Assembly: GCF_024362695.1 (NCBI RefSeq)
Contig: NC_065429.1
Coordinates: 6,513,849 to 6,577,848, forward strand
DNA length: 64,000 nt
Origin: Pectinophora gossypiella
Taxonomy: Eukaryota; Arthropoda; Insecta; Lepidoptera; Gelechiidae
Direction: 5' to 3'
The position numbers were made by a program, and so were the translations under genes. Under the pieces are notes generated by a model that was given only the letters and a program-made list of their open reading frames with translations, did not search any database and was not told the DNA's origin. Below, piece after piece: positions 11,216-24,400 of the stretch. Position 1 is the stretch's first letter. Each line of letters starts with the position of its first letter.

Positions 11216-11701
11216 GCATATAAAAGTAAGTGCGCAATGACAACATAGCCTTTTTAGACCCCCAGTAAATAACAAAAAATCATATTTGGTACCTAAGTAT
11301 GTTATTTTGGTAGATATTGACGTTTGAAAGCGGGAAATAGGTATGATTTATCTGTCCTTTTTTACGTGACTTATTATAGGCCTGAAACACAACTACTTGG
11401 CCGGACAAATGGTGAGCGCGCTCTCACCCGATGATTTACCTACCAAAGGTTAAAGAGTTAGTTACTTTCTAATCCTCCGAAAGCGAACTTGGGGATTGAT
11501 AAAGGAAATTTAATTGAATTGAAATAAATAAAACATACAAACGTATTTCTTTTAAAGTTGTCTTGGATTTGCGATTTTTTTTTTAATTTCCTGTCTTATT
11601 AAGCTGCTGATTATCCGTCCCTGTCTTTCTCGGTGGATTAGAAAGTGACCACATAGAAATTGAACAAACCTTTAACTAAAGAATTTGATAAATCTACTTA
11701 C

Positions 11702-11770
11702 TTCTTGATATAAAACTCGCGTTTAAATTTGAAACTAAGGCTGCACACCAATCCACTCACAGACACCGAT
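11702..11770 (-). other. Non-coding first exon of the secreted-peptide gene
   Basis: The minus strand shows, in order, a TATA box (complement of 11803-11810), a plausible initiator about 35-40 bp downstream near 11770, and a donor AGAA then GTAAGT ending the exon at 11702. Splicing to the acceptor at 8152 gives a 5' leader of about 77 nt before the peptide ATG. The pairing is inferred from signals only. Confidence 0.5.
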
Positions 11771-11800
11771 CAAAATGACATTGCCTCAATGTATTCTGAC

Positions 11801-11812
11801 CTCTATATATAC
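11801..11812 (-). promoter_or_regulatory. TATA box of the secreted-peptide gene
   Basis: The minus strand reads TATATATAGAG in a suitable position upstream of the proposed first exon. Confidence 0.45.
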
Positions 11813-11885
11813 ATTCTGGTTGTGTCACAAACTGGTTAGGCCGCGACGCCTTTAGACGTGACGAGATAAGTATTTTTCGAGTTGA

Positions 11886-12100
11886 AGAAAACTGGCCCTA
11901 AGAAATCTGGACCGCGGAAGGATTTTCCGTGTTGGAGAAAACTGGCCCTAAGAAATCTGGGCCGCGGGAGGGAGAAAACTAGCCCTAAGAAATCTGGACT
12001 GAGGGAGGATTTTCCGTGTTGGAGAAAACTGGCCCTAAGAAATCTGGGCCGCGGGAAGGAGAAAACTGGCCCTAAGAAATCTGGATCGCGGGCCAGTTTT
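11886..12100 (+). repeat. Minisatellite with CCCTAAGAAATCTGG core
   Basis: Five copies of a core containing GAAAACTGGCCCTAAGAAAT alternate between a short and a long unit; the long one adds TTTTCCGTGTTGGA. This higher-order pattern keeps frames open on both strands, so the ORFs here are artefacts. Confidence 0.8.
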
Positions 12101-12255
12101 CCACACATGAAATTTGTAAGAGGGAAACTGGGCCAAGTATGGAAACTCTATTTTCTTTGGTGTTGAAATTAATGAAATAAATTTATTCGCTCTGGAGTGG
12201 TACAAATGATCTTAAATATCTGTGTGTATGCTAAATCCCAGTCAGTTAATGTTAA

Positions 12256-12400
12256 CGACCTCTGTGAATCAGTTAAGCGTTGGACTCACTATCCGTATAC
12301 TGGGTCGTATAATGTATATAATGGTCCTGGGTTTGAATCCCGGCGTGGATACATCACAAATAAAAAACATGTAAGCTCTAATTTGGTTAGGATATGGAGA
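12256..12400 (+). mobile_element. Diverged SINE-B head
   Basis: A tRNA-like head with B-box GGGTTTGAATCCC after a degenerate A-box region (GAATCAGTTAAGCGTTGG). It ends before the usual middle block. Confidence 0.5.
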
Positions 12401-12462
12401 GCCCTCAGCGCTGCTTCATTTGTTCGTTTGTAAGTTTAGTAGTTAATACCATTTGAATTAAA

Positions 12463-12816
12463 TTGTCAAAAATAAATCCCGACGAATTGAGAACCTCTTC
12501 TCCTTCTTCCTCTTTTCCTTTTCTGAAGTCGGTTAAAAAGTTCGGAAAAAACGACCAGTACTTCGGAAGGCACGTTAAGCAGTCGGTCTCGTGTCGTGTA
12601 GTGTGTAGAACCTTATCAGCTGACCTTTTGATGAGTGCCAGAAAGAAACAGAGATCGGATTCCATCGCATCTTGTCCACTGCATTATATTAATAATTTAA
12701 CCATGATGGACTATCCAGGATATGTTCCTCAAGATATTAAAAATACTGGTACTATAACTTCTTTTAAAAATAAACTTAAAATCTATTTAACTGTGTATAT
12801 ACGTATATATTATTGA
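12463..12816 (+). pseudogene. Possible CR1-like non-LTR ORF tail
   Basis: An open frame whose last part (PQDIKNTGTITSFKNKLKIYL) resembles the C-terminal end of CR1/jockey-type reverse transcriptases. The first half is not recognisable, so this may be a chance fusion of repeat pieces. Confidence 0.3.
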
Positions 12817-13110
12817 GGAGCTCGGTGGCGCAGCGGTAAACGCGCTCGGTCTGCGATTGTTGAAGTGAAGCAACATTCGCAAAGGCCGGTCATAGGATGG
12901 GTGACCACGGAAAAATAAAAAACTTTTCATCTCGAGCTCCTCTGTGCTTCGGAAGGCACGTTAAGCCGTTGGCCCCGGCTGCATTAGCAGTCGTTAATAG
13001 CCACCAATCCGCACTGGGCGCGCGTGGTGGTTTAAGGCCCGATCTCCCTATCCATCTATAGGGAAGGCCCGTGCCCCAGCAGTGGGGACGTTAATGGGCT
13101 GGTGATGATA
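12815..13110 (+). mobile_element. Chimeric tRNA/5S-rRNA SINE
   Basis: The head carries a tRNA A-box (TGGCGCAGCGGTAAACG). It is followed directly by a 5S-rRNA-like internal control region (GAAGTGAAGCAAC, then GGATGGGTGACC). Next come the middle block GTGCTTCGGAAGGCACG shared with SINE-A and SINE-B, then a family-specific tail ending GGGGACGTTAATGGGCTGG. Full copies are at 16712-16990, 22138-22424 and 38051-38318. Confidence 0.8.
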
Positions 13111-13117
13111 TATATTA

Positions 13118-13335
13118 TAATACTAGCTTTTGCCCGCGACTTCGTCCACTTGGAAAGGTTTTTTCCCGCTAATTCCCGTTCCCGTGGGAATTTCGGGAAT
13201 TCCTTTCTTAGTGCACCTCTACGGTACCTAAGCTTCGTCCCTTCCAAATTTCAAGTGCCTACGTTTAGCCGTTTAGGCTGTGCGTTGATATGTCAGTCAG
13301 TCAGTTTCTCCTTTTATATATTTAGAAACTATAAA
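13118..13335 (+). repeat. Retroposon with GCCCGCGACTTCGTCC start
   Basis: It opens with TTTTGCCCGCGACTTCGTCC and closes with GTCAGTCAGTCAG, an arrangement that I recall as common in insect repeats. It is the only copy in this window. Confidence 0.45.
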
Positions 13336-13398
13336 TCTAGCAACAATGTAACAAAATATTTTCTTTCTTTTTATTTTTTTATTTTTATTTTTAAGCAC

Positions 13399-13432
13399 TA
13401 AAGAAAGAAAGAAAGAAAGAAAGAAAGAAACG
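13399..13432 (+). repeat. GAAA microsatellite
   Basis: About seven uninterrupted AAAG units. Confidence 0.9.
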
Positions 13433-14235
13433 TTTATTATAATAGCATGTTTGTATATTATAAACTCTTAAATAACTACTAATAAGCTAATAATAACTGT
13501 TTTTATTGTTTCTCATTAATCTTCTAATTTCATGGATAACAGACATATGCACCTTTTATGAATGATTTTGGGTATAAATGACCCTTAGTTGTCATAGTTA
13601 TAAAATTCATGTTTTTGTAGGTGTTTTTGGTATTACAGAAACGACATGTAACCAGGAGGTCTTAAGTGCAACCAGTTAATTTATTACTTTGCAAGAAACT
13701 GATTGGACTTTTGCAGCTTATTGTACGTACCATAAAGCAACTTTACATTAATAGGATTGCTACCAGCCGCACTTTATTTAATTTAGCGACAACCCTAAAA
13801 TAATTCCGCCTAAAATGGGCAAATACGCATCTTGTTCGTAAGTCAATAGGAATTTCATGTTAATTCGCCCTTTTGTTGAAAATACGAGATTTCTTTGGGT
13901 TAGAAATTGCTGTGAGCACATCGTAAATGTCCTCTGAGGGAAGGGGAGGGAAGAGGGAAGAGAATTAACGGATCCTCGACATTATAATGGCACATAGAGT
14001 AACATACACAGACACACACGAACACAGACACCGCATACACACCAGTGTTACCAACTCCTAAAAATATATATTCCTAAAGCTGAAGTTAAAAACCATTACC
14101 TATAGAAAACACATTAAATAAATTAACAAGGTGTGGTTCCGACAAACAAAGTGTGGTGTGTTTCTAATGTGTCTGTATTTATTTATTTGTGTGTGTGTTT
14201 GATTGTTTTTGGAAATAATTTTTATTTTTTTTCCC

Positions 14236-14565
14236 CAGTGTTGTCCCTTTTTTCGCAGGGTCCGCTTACTGAACCTGAAGATTTGACAGGTCCGGTTTTT
14301 CACAAGCAGCCGCTTCTTGAAAAAAAACCGACCGGACCGGAAGGGACGGAGGATTGAATAACCCGGGCGAATAAAATAGGCTTCTCGCTCATATGCAACC
14401 CGTTTGACGTGTGCTGTCAACGTAATTCTGTCGGGTTATTGGCTAATATATTTAATAAATATTATTCTTGTCGATTACCCGTCTCTTTCCTTTTCGAGGG
14501 ATGAGAAAATGACAGGTATAACTTAAAATAAAATTAGATACCATCTAATACAGGAATCAGCACCA
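14236..14565. repeat. SINE-C fragment (minus) followed by MITE-G fragments
   Basis: The first about 100 bp match the SINE-C 3' half in reverse complement. From about 14345 to 14565 are diverged MITE-G pieces including GAAAATGACAGGTATAACTT. Confidence 0.5.
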
Positions 14566-14579
14566 TTAAAAATGTTTCT

Positions 14580-14660
14580 CATCATCATCAATTTAAGAGC
14601 CACGCTCTTGTCGGTGTAGCATTTTCCATTCCAGTCTTATACTCTCCATGCTACTTTTTT
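14580..14660 (-). mobile_element. LINE U 3' fragment
   Basis: It matches the 3' end of the LINE family at 24056-24226 and 32511-32690; the complement contains AAGAGCGTGGCTCTTAAAT. Confidence 0.55.
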
Positions 14661-15450
14661 AGGGAAAAATAGGGCAGTGGTTTCCCTCTTGCCTTCCGCC
14701 CAAAAATGTTTCTATTAAGATATTATTAGGTACCAATAAATGGTTAAGAAAATAACTGTATTTAATAACCGCACTTTATAGTGATTGCTTTTAGATGACA
14801 AACCCATTAATAATTTATTATGTACACTTGATAACCCCATAAAAATTATGGGGTGAATAATTTTTTTATTGCCTTTATCGGGAGAAAATGGCAGAATCAA
14901 GCATATTATTTCACTTCTCTTTATTTGTTATAATTATTTTTGTAAATTATGTACCTAAAATAATATAAAAATATTTTCGAAGGTCCTCGCTGTTTGAATA
15001 AAATACGTCAAGTAGCGCGATCTATTGACTGATTTTAGAACTGAATACTAAATGAATAGGCTTTTGTCATAAAATATTATTCCTTATTCTATAGGTACTT
15101 TTGTTCGGAAGGCGCCATCTATTGTTTGTTCGCAATAGCTTTAAGTTACTACGCGCTTAATTTTCGTTTATAGAATAACCAATAGATGTCGCTTTACAGC
15201 AACAGGTATTATCCAACCAAACGACGAAGCACATGAACAAATAACGATTTGACGTGTCGAATTAATTTTCAATTTATGCGTATAATAATTTAGTTACATT
15301 TTTGCGCGCGATTGGGAATGACGTTTCGTATGTGAGAATTTCGTTATTTCTTTGTTTATTTTATTATTTTCAGTTATTTTTCGTGGAAACAATGTAATTT
15401 TCAGTGCGGTGTGTTCAGCTTTTTATTTTATTGTGTTGTTTTTCACTAAA

Positions 15451-18400
15451 ATGAAGGTGATTGAGGCAAAAATCGTTGTATTAGGATCACAAGGTATGCG
15501 TATAAATCATTTTGAATTGAATTCTTGGATAGTGATATAATGTTGTAAATCGACTTTGTATACGCTAGAATGATTAATAGGAACATCTTACTTGTGCATT
15601 ACTTATGTTTTATAACAGTGAAAGTGTACTAGATTTAATGTGAATAGGTCTTTTTCTTTACGAGAATTTGATATTAGGTCCACTATAATAATCTTACAAA
15701 CATTTTTGTTGTGCTGATTTTCCGTAATTATACAAAATCTGTAAAAAAATTGCGGGTAATAAGGAACTTTCCAGGCAGGAGTAGTATAGATGGCGTTGTA
15801 GTTTTAACAAAATAGTTACCTATTTTGTTATTACTTGGGTACAATTAGGCAGAAATATATGTAAAAATAATTGTTGCCTGATATTTGGATCACATTATGT
15901 ATAGAATTTATTATACTACCTACATTGCTACTCTTTATTTTGGCTGTAATAAATAGGGTCATTATTTATACCCAAAAACAAACAATGTCTGTTATCCATG
16001 AAATTAGAAGGTAATCGAAGGAAAATCAAACATACTTTATTGCATCAAAATAAAAAGAAATATGTACAAAAGACTTAACTAGGTACATGGTAAATGGCAG
16101 CCTTATCGCTTAAAGGAAATATGTAAAAGTTAAAAGATTGCGGGTAAAAACTATAAGTACAACTTACCAATAAATACATGCACAATAAAAAATATATACA
16201 TACTTACATCATCTTCTCCCTAGCATCATCCCGTTTTTCACAGGGTCCGCTTACCTAACCGGAAGATTTGACAGGTCCGGTTTTTTACAGAAGCGACTGC
16301 TTGTCTGACCTTCCAACACGTGAAGGGAAAACCAGCCCAATACAGGTTAAGTCACATACCTCCGAAAATGCATTTATCGGGTATGTGCGTTTCCTCACGA
16401 TGTTTTCCTTCACCGCAAATACATATATACAAAAATAAATAATATAACTCTATGATCAACTGTGAAATGATTGTTTTTAATATAATATTATCAAAATTTT
16501 TATCACTATTACATCATTATAGACGATAGATTATTATAAAGTACCTATTTTATTATTGTATATGCATCACTTAATGATATTGCGAAGATATTGGTGCTAA
16601 TTCTAGTACAAACCATCTAATTTTGACAGGTATAACTTAAAATAAAATTAGATGGTGTCTGCAGGAATTAACACCACTATATTTTTCTTAACATGTAATC
16701 ATCATCATCGCCAGCCCATTAACCTCCCCACTGCTGGGGCAGGGGCCTTCCCTATGGATGGTTAGGGAGATCGTGCCTTAAACCACCACGCGGGCCCAGT
16801 GCGGATTGATGGTTATTAATGACTGCTAATGCAGCCGGGAACAACGGCTTAACGTGCCTTCCGAAGCACGGAGGATCTCGAGATGCTTTTTTTTTGTGGT
16901 CACCCATCCTATGACCAGCCTTTGCGAAAGTTGCTTAACTTCAACAATCGCAGACCGAGCGCGGTTACCGCTGCGACACCGAGCTCCTCATCATAATATT
17001 ATCCCGTTTTCACGGGGTCCGCCTAAAATTTACGTGTGTTCCATAAATTTTTAGCCTGTCGATGACCCGTCCCTTTCCTTTTAAGATAAGAAGATGACAG
17101 GTATAATTTAAAATAAAATTAGATGGTGTGTATAGGAGTCAGCACCAGTATTCGCAGCCAGAGGTCTATTAGTCAGAAGTTGATATATGTCGCGTCGCGC
17201 GCGGCATAGGATCCGTGCCGCGGGCGCTTGTCAGCTTATGAGTATCGAATATCGACCTTGTTGTTTCGCATTAACGCTCCACTGAACTAATCGTATTTTG
17301 TATGACCTTTATCAAGGTCAAGGATACTTCCTACCCTCCGTGAGCGTGTACACGCCCGTAATCCCTAATGGGGTTGGTAGCGAACCAAATAATCGACTAT
17401 CAATTATGTTGTTACGGAAGTGAGTTTCGGGATTGGAAGGAAACTCACTGAGTTCAAGAAACGAATTTATTCACTATACACACGGTACAGTATGAGCAAT
17501 ATAATGTACCCACTTTAGGACTCTGTCGCACTAACATATTTGACATTTAGTGAGACTTACAGTTCAATTTGTCAAAAAAGTTAATGTGACATGGTACCAA
17601 AGTGTATACATATTAATGCTCGTGACCGTACAGCTTCCGCATAGGGCTTCGTGGTATGACTTCGTCACTGTCACTTCATCTTATTACACGACACTCGAAC
17701 ACAGCACGAAACACGAAACTAGCACTGCACTAACACTGCACTTAACTCTTCTTAAAACACTGTTCTTCACTTCCACTTTTTCACTACTTTCATTTCTTCT
17801 TGCTCCGATCTCTTTAGAAACTAAACTGGCTCTCCTTTCTCTTCCCACTCTTTACTATATACCCTATGGTCTCTTAGCAGAATAGTCGACTTATTTCTCG
17901 AATAATCTCCGGTGGAACCAAGGACCAAGTATTGTAACAACCCTTTTACCTATGTTGACGAATAAATGAATTTGAATTTTCAAAGATAAATTATAAAATG
18001 TTATTCTAGTGTGACGTTTGACCGCTTTTATCGATGACGTCACAGTACAGTATTTCCATACAAACTCCAAAGTAAACTTTCGTCTTGACGTTTTGTAAAA
18101 AGTATCTCATTTGACTAGGTTGTCAAGTAGCCTATTACGAATAAATGAATCGAAAACGCGAAGGGAAAACCAGCTCAATACAGGTTAAGTCACATACCTC
18201 CGAAAATGCATTTCTCGGGAATGTGGGTTTCCTCACGATGTTTTCCTTCACCGCTGAGCACGTGATAATCATTTATGATCCAAACATGAATTCGAAAACA
18301 AATTCGACAATCATTGATTTACGCCTGTGCTGGATTCGAACCTGCGACCTCCGAATATAATAATATGTATTTACAATAATTTACATTTATTACGAATAAA

Positions 18401-21400
18401 TGAATACCTATAATATATAACCAATCTTAGTGTCACGGGTTCGAAATTTGAATTTGTAATGAGACTTACGGTTGAATTTCTCAAAAAAGTTAATTTGACA
18501 TGGTTTCATGGTTTGGAAAGGAGAACCATAATGAAGACTATAGAGAACCGGAGAGGAAATATGATTGGCCACCTGATACGACACGATTCATTTATGACAA
18601 ACATCATAGAAGGAAAAATTGAAGGGAAGAGAGGAAGGGGTAGACCTAGGAGAACATTTATGAAACAAATAAAAGAGAAGGTGCAGGTCGTGTCGTGTCA
18701 GGAGGTGAAGGATTTGGCGGGAAGAAGTGAGGAATGGCGATTACTCCACCGACAAGAGCGCAGCTCTTAAATAGAGAGAGAGAGACATGGTTTCGTGTAC
18801 ATATTAGTACTCGTGACCGTACCTCTATGGAATCCAATAACTCGATCGGGATTTTACCCAGCCATGTGCGTTTCGGTATCATTGAAACATTGCAATCAAA
18901 TCTAAGTTGATAACAACTGAACAACTCAATACACGCTTGATGTCTGTACCGTCGAGGGCCTGATTAGATAAGGTAACAACAGTTACTTTCTTAGCTTCAG
19001 TCACACCCCGGACACTTCATACAAAACGCCTCGTTTTACACAGACACTACACATTGACGTTATCGTACACGCGCATCTGTGTGTGTGACGTCTGACGCCA
19101 TACGATTGCAGACTAAAGTAAGACCGAGGGGGTGAGGTAAACCTAGCTTAAGCTGGTAGGGAGCGGAGAGTTGCCGTTCTATACGTAGTATTATTACTCA
19201 TTCTATGCTTCAGTGCTGGACTGGAAGCTAACATAAACAGCCTATATACGTCCCACTGTTGGGCACAGGCCTCTCCTCAATAAACCGGAGGGGGTATGGA
19301 GCATGCTCCACCACGCTGCTTCAATGCGGGTTGGTGGAGGTGTTTTTTTACGGCTAATAGCCGGGACCAACGGCTTAACGTGCCCTCCGAAGCACGGAAT
19401 CATCTTACTTTTTTCGGACAATCAGGTGATTCAAGCCTGAAAAGTCCTTACCAAACAAAGGACAGTCTCACAAAGTGATTTCGACAATGTCCCATCGGGA
19501 ATCGAACCCGGACCTCCAGATTGTGAGCCTAACGCTCTAACTACTAGACCACAGAGGCTGTTAAAATCGCGTTCACGGATTTAGAGCCCGAACCGGGATT
19601 TATAAATAAAATATGTACCTATATTTTATTTCGGATGATTGAGACCACTCGTGCAGTTTTTACTAACACAGATATAAGGCGTTGTACAACTTTAACGTGA
19701 TAATTACCAATTTTCTCAGTACTCGAGTACATAATTATTCCAAAATACAATGTAACCGCAGAAGCACATATAAAAATAATTGTTATCCATGAAATTAGAA
19801 GGTTAAACAAAGGGAAATCTGTCTTCTTCTATTGTATGGGTTGTGAGGTGAATTACCAACCTCATCAACCCTGGTGTCACGGTTACTATTGAGCCGCCAA
19901 AGGCCCCTGACATGACTCATATAACGACTACCACCAACGGCTTAACGTGCCTTCCGAAGCACCGATCGTCTTACTTTCGGACAATCAGCCTGGGAATGTT
20001 CTTCATTCAATATCGGTATTATTTGACTTGACTACCAGACTACGTTTCTCAAAAACAATATAGATGGCGCTGTACAGATTTTCCTTCGTTTAATCTTCTG
20101 GATATATGACATATTGATTATGATTATATTCAATTCAATGTAAGTATTAGCCTGTTCCGATAAACTCGTATCTAGAGTGAGTTATCAGCGAAGAATCTGA
20201 GGTATTACGCAAATCGCTACTGGATAACAGCCGATGACATGAAGATTTAACTATGATAGATCTATGTGAATCAGAAATACCTATTGTTTGGGAATTTATC
20301 AAATTCCAACGACAAAGGTGTATAGTATACACACCCACTGCTCCTAGCATTATCCTGTTTTTCACAGGGTCCGCTTACCTAACCTGAAGATTTGACAGGT
20401 CCAGTTTTTTACAGGAGCGACTGCCTGTCTGAGCTACCAACCCGAAGGGAAAACCAGCCCAATACATGTTAGGTCACATACCTCCGAAAATGTATTTTCG
20501 GAATGTGGGTTTCCTCACGATTTTCCTTCAACGCTGAGCACGTGATAATCACCCGAAATTTTCGGGATCTCGTCAAGTTCATAAAAAAAAAATGTAAAGT
20601 TAGGATGGCTGAAAACGATGAAAACTGCTTGTTTGTGATAGTGAGATTGATTAAACAAAATATTTTTTGAAAAAAAAAAAAAACAAGTACCTTTATTCTT
20701 CAAAATCACTAACTAAATAATTAAGTTTTCTTTAGAAATTCGCCCAATCCCGTAAATCTCGAATGGGATCTCGTCATATTATCTTTCGGGATCGAAAAAT
20801 TAGGCAATATCTCGCGAGATCGGGATAGCATTCCCTTGGTGCTTGCCTGGGGCGCTCTGGTTGGCAATAGTTATCAGCCTTTGTGATAGTCGGTATGTGA
20901 AACGAATCAATGCGCCCTCCAGAAACTTCCATGATGTCCAGGACGGGTGAGCCCAACCCAGTTGCTCCCCTAGATACGGGGCTGCTGGCCAGGGTGGACC
21001 AGTCTTGTTGATATTGACTCCCCCCCCCCATATTGCGGCGCCCGGTGCGGTCGCTCCCACCGCCCTAAGGCCGCCACTGGCTTCTTCTTTGCGAGTCGAT
21101 GGCGATCGATACTAAATTTTTGCTGACCAATAATTGGCCACGCTTACGGCATTGTCAGTGGCTTCGTAAAGGTCTTTAATAGTGCAGGTGTTAGGGCACT
21201 TAGGACAGCACAGAAGGTGAGCCATAGTTTGTGGTGATACTCCACTAGCACTCATCGCAACCATCAACCAGGTATCCCTGCAGAGATTATCCTTGCAGCG
21301 GCCAACCTGTGTCATTGGTTATGATATTGGGTTAACCCCGGAACTTCTGATATTCCAGGAGTGGGCAAAACCAGCCTGGTCGTCCGCTACATCGGCAAGA

Positions 21401-24400
21401 TGTTCTCCAAGCACATATCGCCCACCATCGGGGCCTCCTTCTTCACCTGCAACATCAATGTCGACGAGGCCAGGGTCAAACTTCAGGTATTATTTATTTG
21501 TTTGTAAACAGTAGAACAGACGAAAGAAATATACGAAGAAACAGACAGTACGGTCACGAGCATTAATATGTATTTTTGGCACCATGTCACATTAACTTTT
21601 TTGACAAATTGAACTGTAAGTCTCACTAAATGTCAAATGTGTTAGTGCGACAGAGTCCTAAAATGGGTACATTATATTGCTCATGACTGTACAGGGGGTT
21701 AAAAGGCCACATCGAAGCATCATCATCTCCCATCATCATCATCATCATCAGCATCATTATCCCGCTTTTCACAGGGTCCGCTTACCTAACCTGAAGATTT
21801 GACAGGTCCGATTTTTACAGAGCCGACTGCCTGTCTGACCTTCCAACACGCGAAGGGAAAACCGGAAAAAAAATGCGCACACCTAAATGATTATCACGTG
21901 CTCAGCGGTGAAGGAAAACATCGTGAGGAAACCCACATTTCCGAGAAATGCATTCGGAGGTATGTGACCTAACCTGTAGGTATTAGGCTGGTTTTTCCTT
22001 CGCGGGTTGGAAGGTCAGACAGGCAGTCGACTCTGTAAAAACCGGACCTGCACTGGTCAAATCTTCTGGTTAGGTGAGCGGACCCTGTGAAAAACGAGAT
22101 AACGCTGATGACAAATTAAGTAAACATCATCATCATCAGCCCATTAACGTCCCCACTGCTGGGGCACGGGCCCCTTTCCTATGGATGGATAAGGAGATCG
22201 GGCCTTAAACCACCACGCGGGCCCAGTGCGGATTGGTGGTTATTAACGACTTCTAATGCTGCCGGGACCAACGGCTTAACGTGCCTTCCGAAGCACGGAG
22301 GAGCTCGAGATGAAAACTTTTTTTTTGTTGTCATCCATGCTATGACCGGCCTTTGCGAAAGTTGCTTAACTTCAACAATCGCAGACCGAGCGCATTTATT
22401 ACCGCTGCGCCACCGAGGTCCTCACATATTTTCATGAATATTCCAGGTGTGGGACACAGCAGGCCAGGAAAGGTTCCGCTCCATGGCTCCGATGTACTAC
22501 AGGAACGCCAACGCAGCGCTGTTGGTGTTCGACATCTCCAGCGCCAGCAGCTTCCAGGCTATCAAAAGCTGGGTTCGGGAGCTACAGAGGTTCAAAAAAA
22601 TTCGAAAATATTTATTTTTCAAAATTGGCTTACAAAGTTAGCACTTTTTGAACGTCAAAAATTAAATTACATATTATGTAGCTACCTGTAAAACCACTAC
22701 CACATCGGAATCTCTAACGCTGAGGGAAAGACGTGGACAGAAAACCTCCCAGCACAGGGCCCTAGTCCTACTGTTTCATGTTTTCCTTTCTTTTTAAAAA
22801 AAAATCCAGTTTGTATTACATAATTTATAAACTTAAATACAATGGTATTCCAATTGCAGTTAGTGGAAGGAAAGTGAAAAATAAAGAGTTTATGTGACTT
22901 TTCACTAGCATTGTCCCGTTTTTCACAGGGTCCGCTTACCTAACCTGAAGATTTGACAGGTCCGATTTTTTACAGAAGCGACTGCCTGTCTAACCTTCCC
23001 ACCCGCGAAGGGAAAACCAGCCCAATGCAGGTTAGGTCACATACCTCCGATAATGCATTTCGAGAATGTGGGTTTCCTCACGATGTTTTCCTTCACCGCT
23101 GAGCGCGTGATAATAATTTATGATCCAAATATGAATTCGACACATTTAAACAAGTTATATGTTGAATTTTTTATGTTATGTCATATCCATACCCCCTCCG
23201 GTTGATTGAGGGGAGGCCTGTGCCCAGCAGTGGGACGTGTATACGCTGTTTACGATTTATATCTAAGTATCATAACATAACAGCCTCCGTGATCTAGTGG
23301 TTAGAGCGTTAGGCTCACGATCTGGAGGTCCGAGTTCTATTTCCGATGGGGACATTGTCGAAATCACTTTGTGAGACTGACCTTTGTTTGGTAAGGACTT
23401 TTCAGGCTTGAATCACCTGATTGTCCGAAAAAGTAAGATGATTCCGTGCTTCGGAGGGCACGTTAAGCCGTTGGTCCCGGCTATTAGCCGTAAAAACACC
23501 TCCACCAACCCGCAGTGGAGCAGCGTGGTGGAGTATGCTCCATACCCCCTCCGGTTGATTGAGGGGAGGCCTGTGCCCAGCAGTGGAACGTATATAGGCT
23601 GTTTATGTATATGTTATTATTAACCAAACCATCTCATTCCAGTAACGTGCCAGAGCCAATGGTGCTGTCTCTGGTCGGCAACAAGTGCGACCTCACCTCA
23701 TGCAGGGCGGTGACTGAAGACGAAGCTACCCAGTATGCAGCTTCTATAGGAGCGTTGTACTGCGAGACATCCGCCCTGCATGACCAGGTAATGATGAACT
23801 GGTGCTGATTCCTGAACATCATCATCATCAATATATATTTATTTGCATGTATTTATTGGTAATAAGTTGTACTTATAGTTTGTACCCGCAATCTTTCAAT
23901 TATTTTTTTTACATTTTTCCTCACCTTATCGTTGTCTGGAAGAAATCGCTTTAAGCGATAAGGCCGCCATTTGCCATGTACTTAGTTAAGAGACTTTTTG
24001 TAATTATTTCTTTTTATTTTGGTGCAATAAAGTGTATTTGTATTGTATTGTATCAATTTAAGAGCCACGCTCTTATCTGTGTAGCATTTTCCATTCCAGT
24101 CTATCAAAGGTCAATTCCTTGACGTCCCTATAAGACACGACGTTAACTTTTTCTTTAATCTGTTCCATGTAAGCTCTTCTTGGTCTTCCCCTTCCTCTCT
24201 TTCCTTCTAGCTTCACTTTTTATCCCTGTCAATCATCCGTCCCTTTCCTTTTCAGCGGATAAGAAAATGACAGGTATAACTTAAAATAAAATAAGATGGT
24301 GTCTACAGGTATCAGGGTTATTGTCGCCGAATGAAAAATAATAATAATAAAAACACTTTATTGCACACAAATTCACAAAACGCTTACAGGATAAACTTAT

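Noticed and set aside
11836..12166. Overlapping ORFs on both strands with repeated Lys/Gly/Pro units
   Set aside because: Artefact of the minisatellite at 11886-12100.
12850..12910. 5S rRNA gene fragment
   Set aside because: The 5S-like block is part of a SINE present in four copies with the same head and tail, not a free 5S gene.
22353..22691. 112-residue ORF overlapping Rab exon 3 in another frame
   Set aside because: A shadow frame; the true frame is fixed by the WDTAGQE motif and the splice phases.
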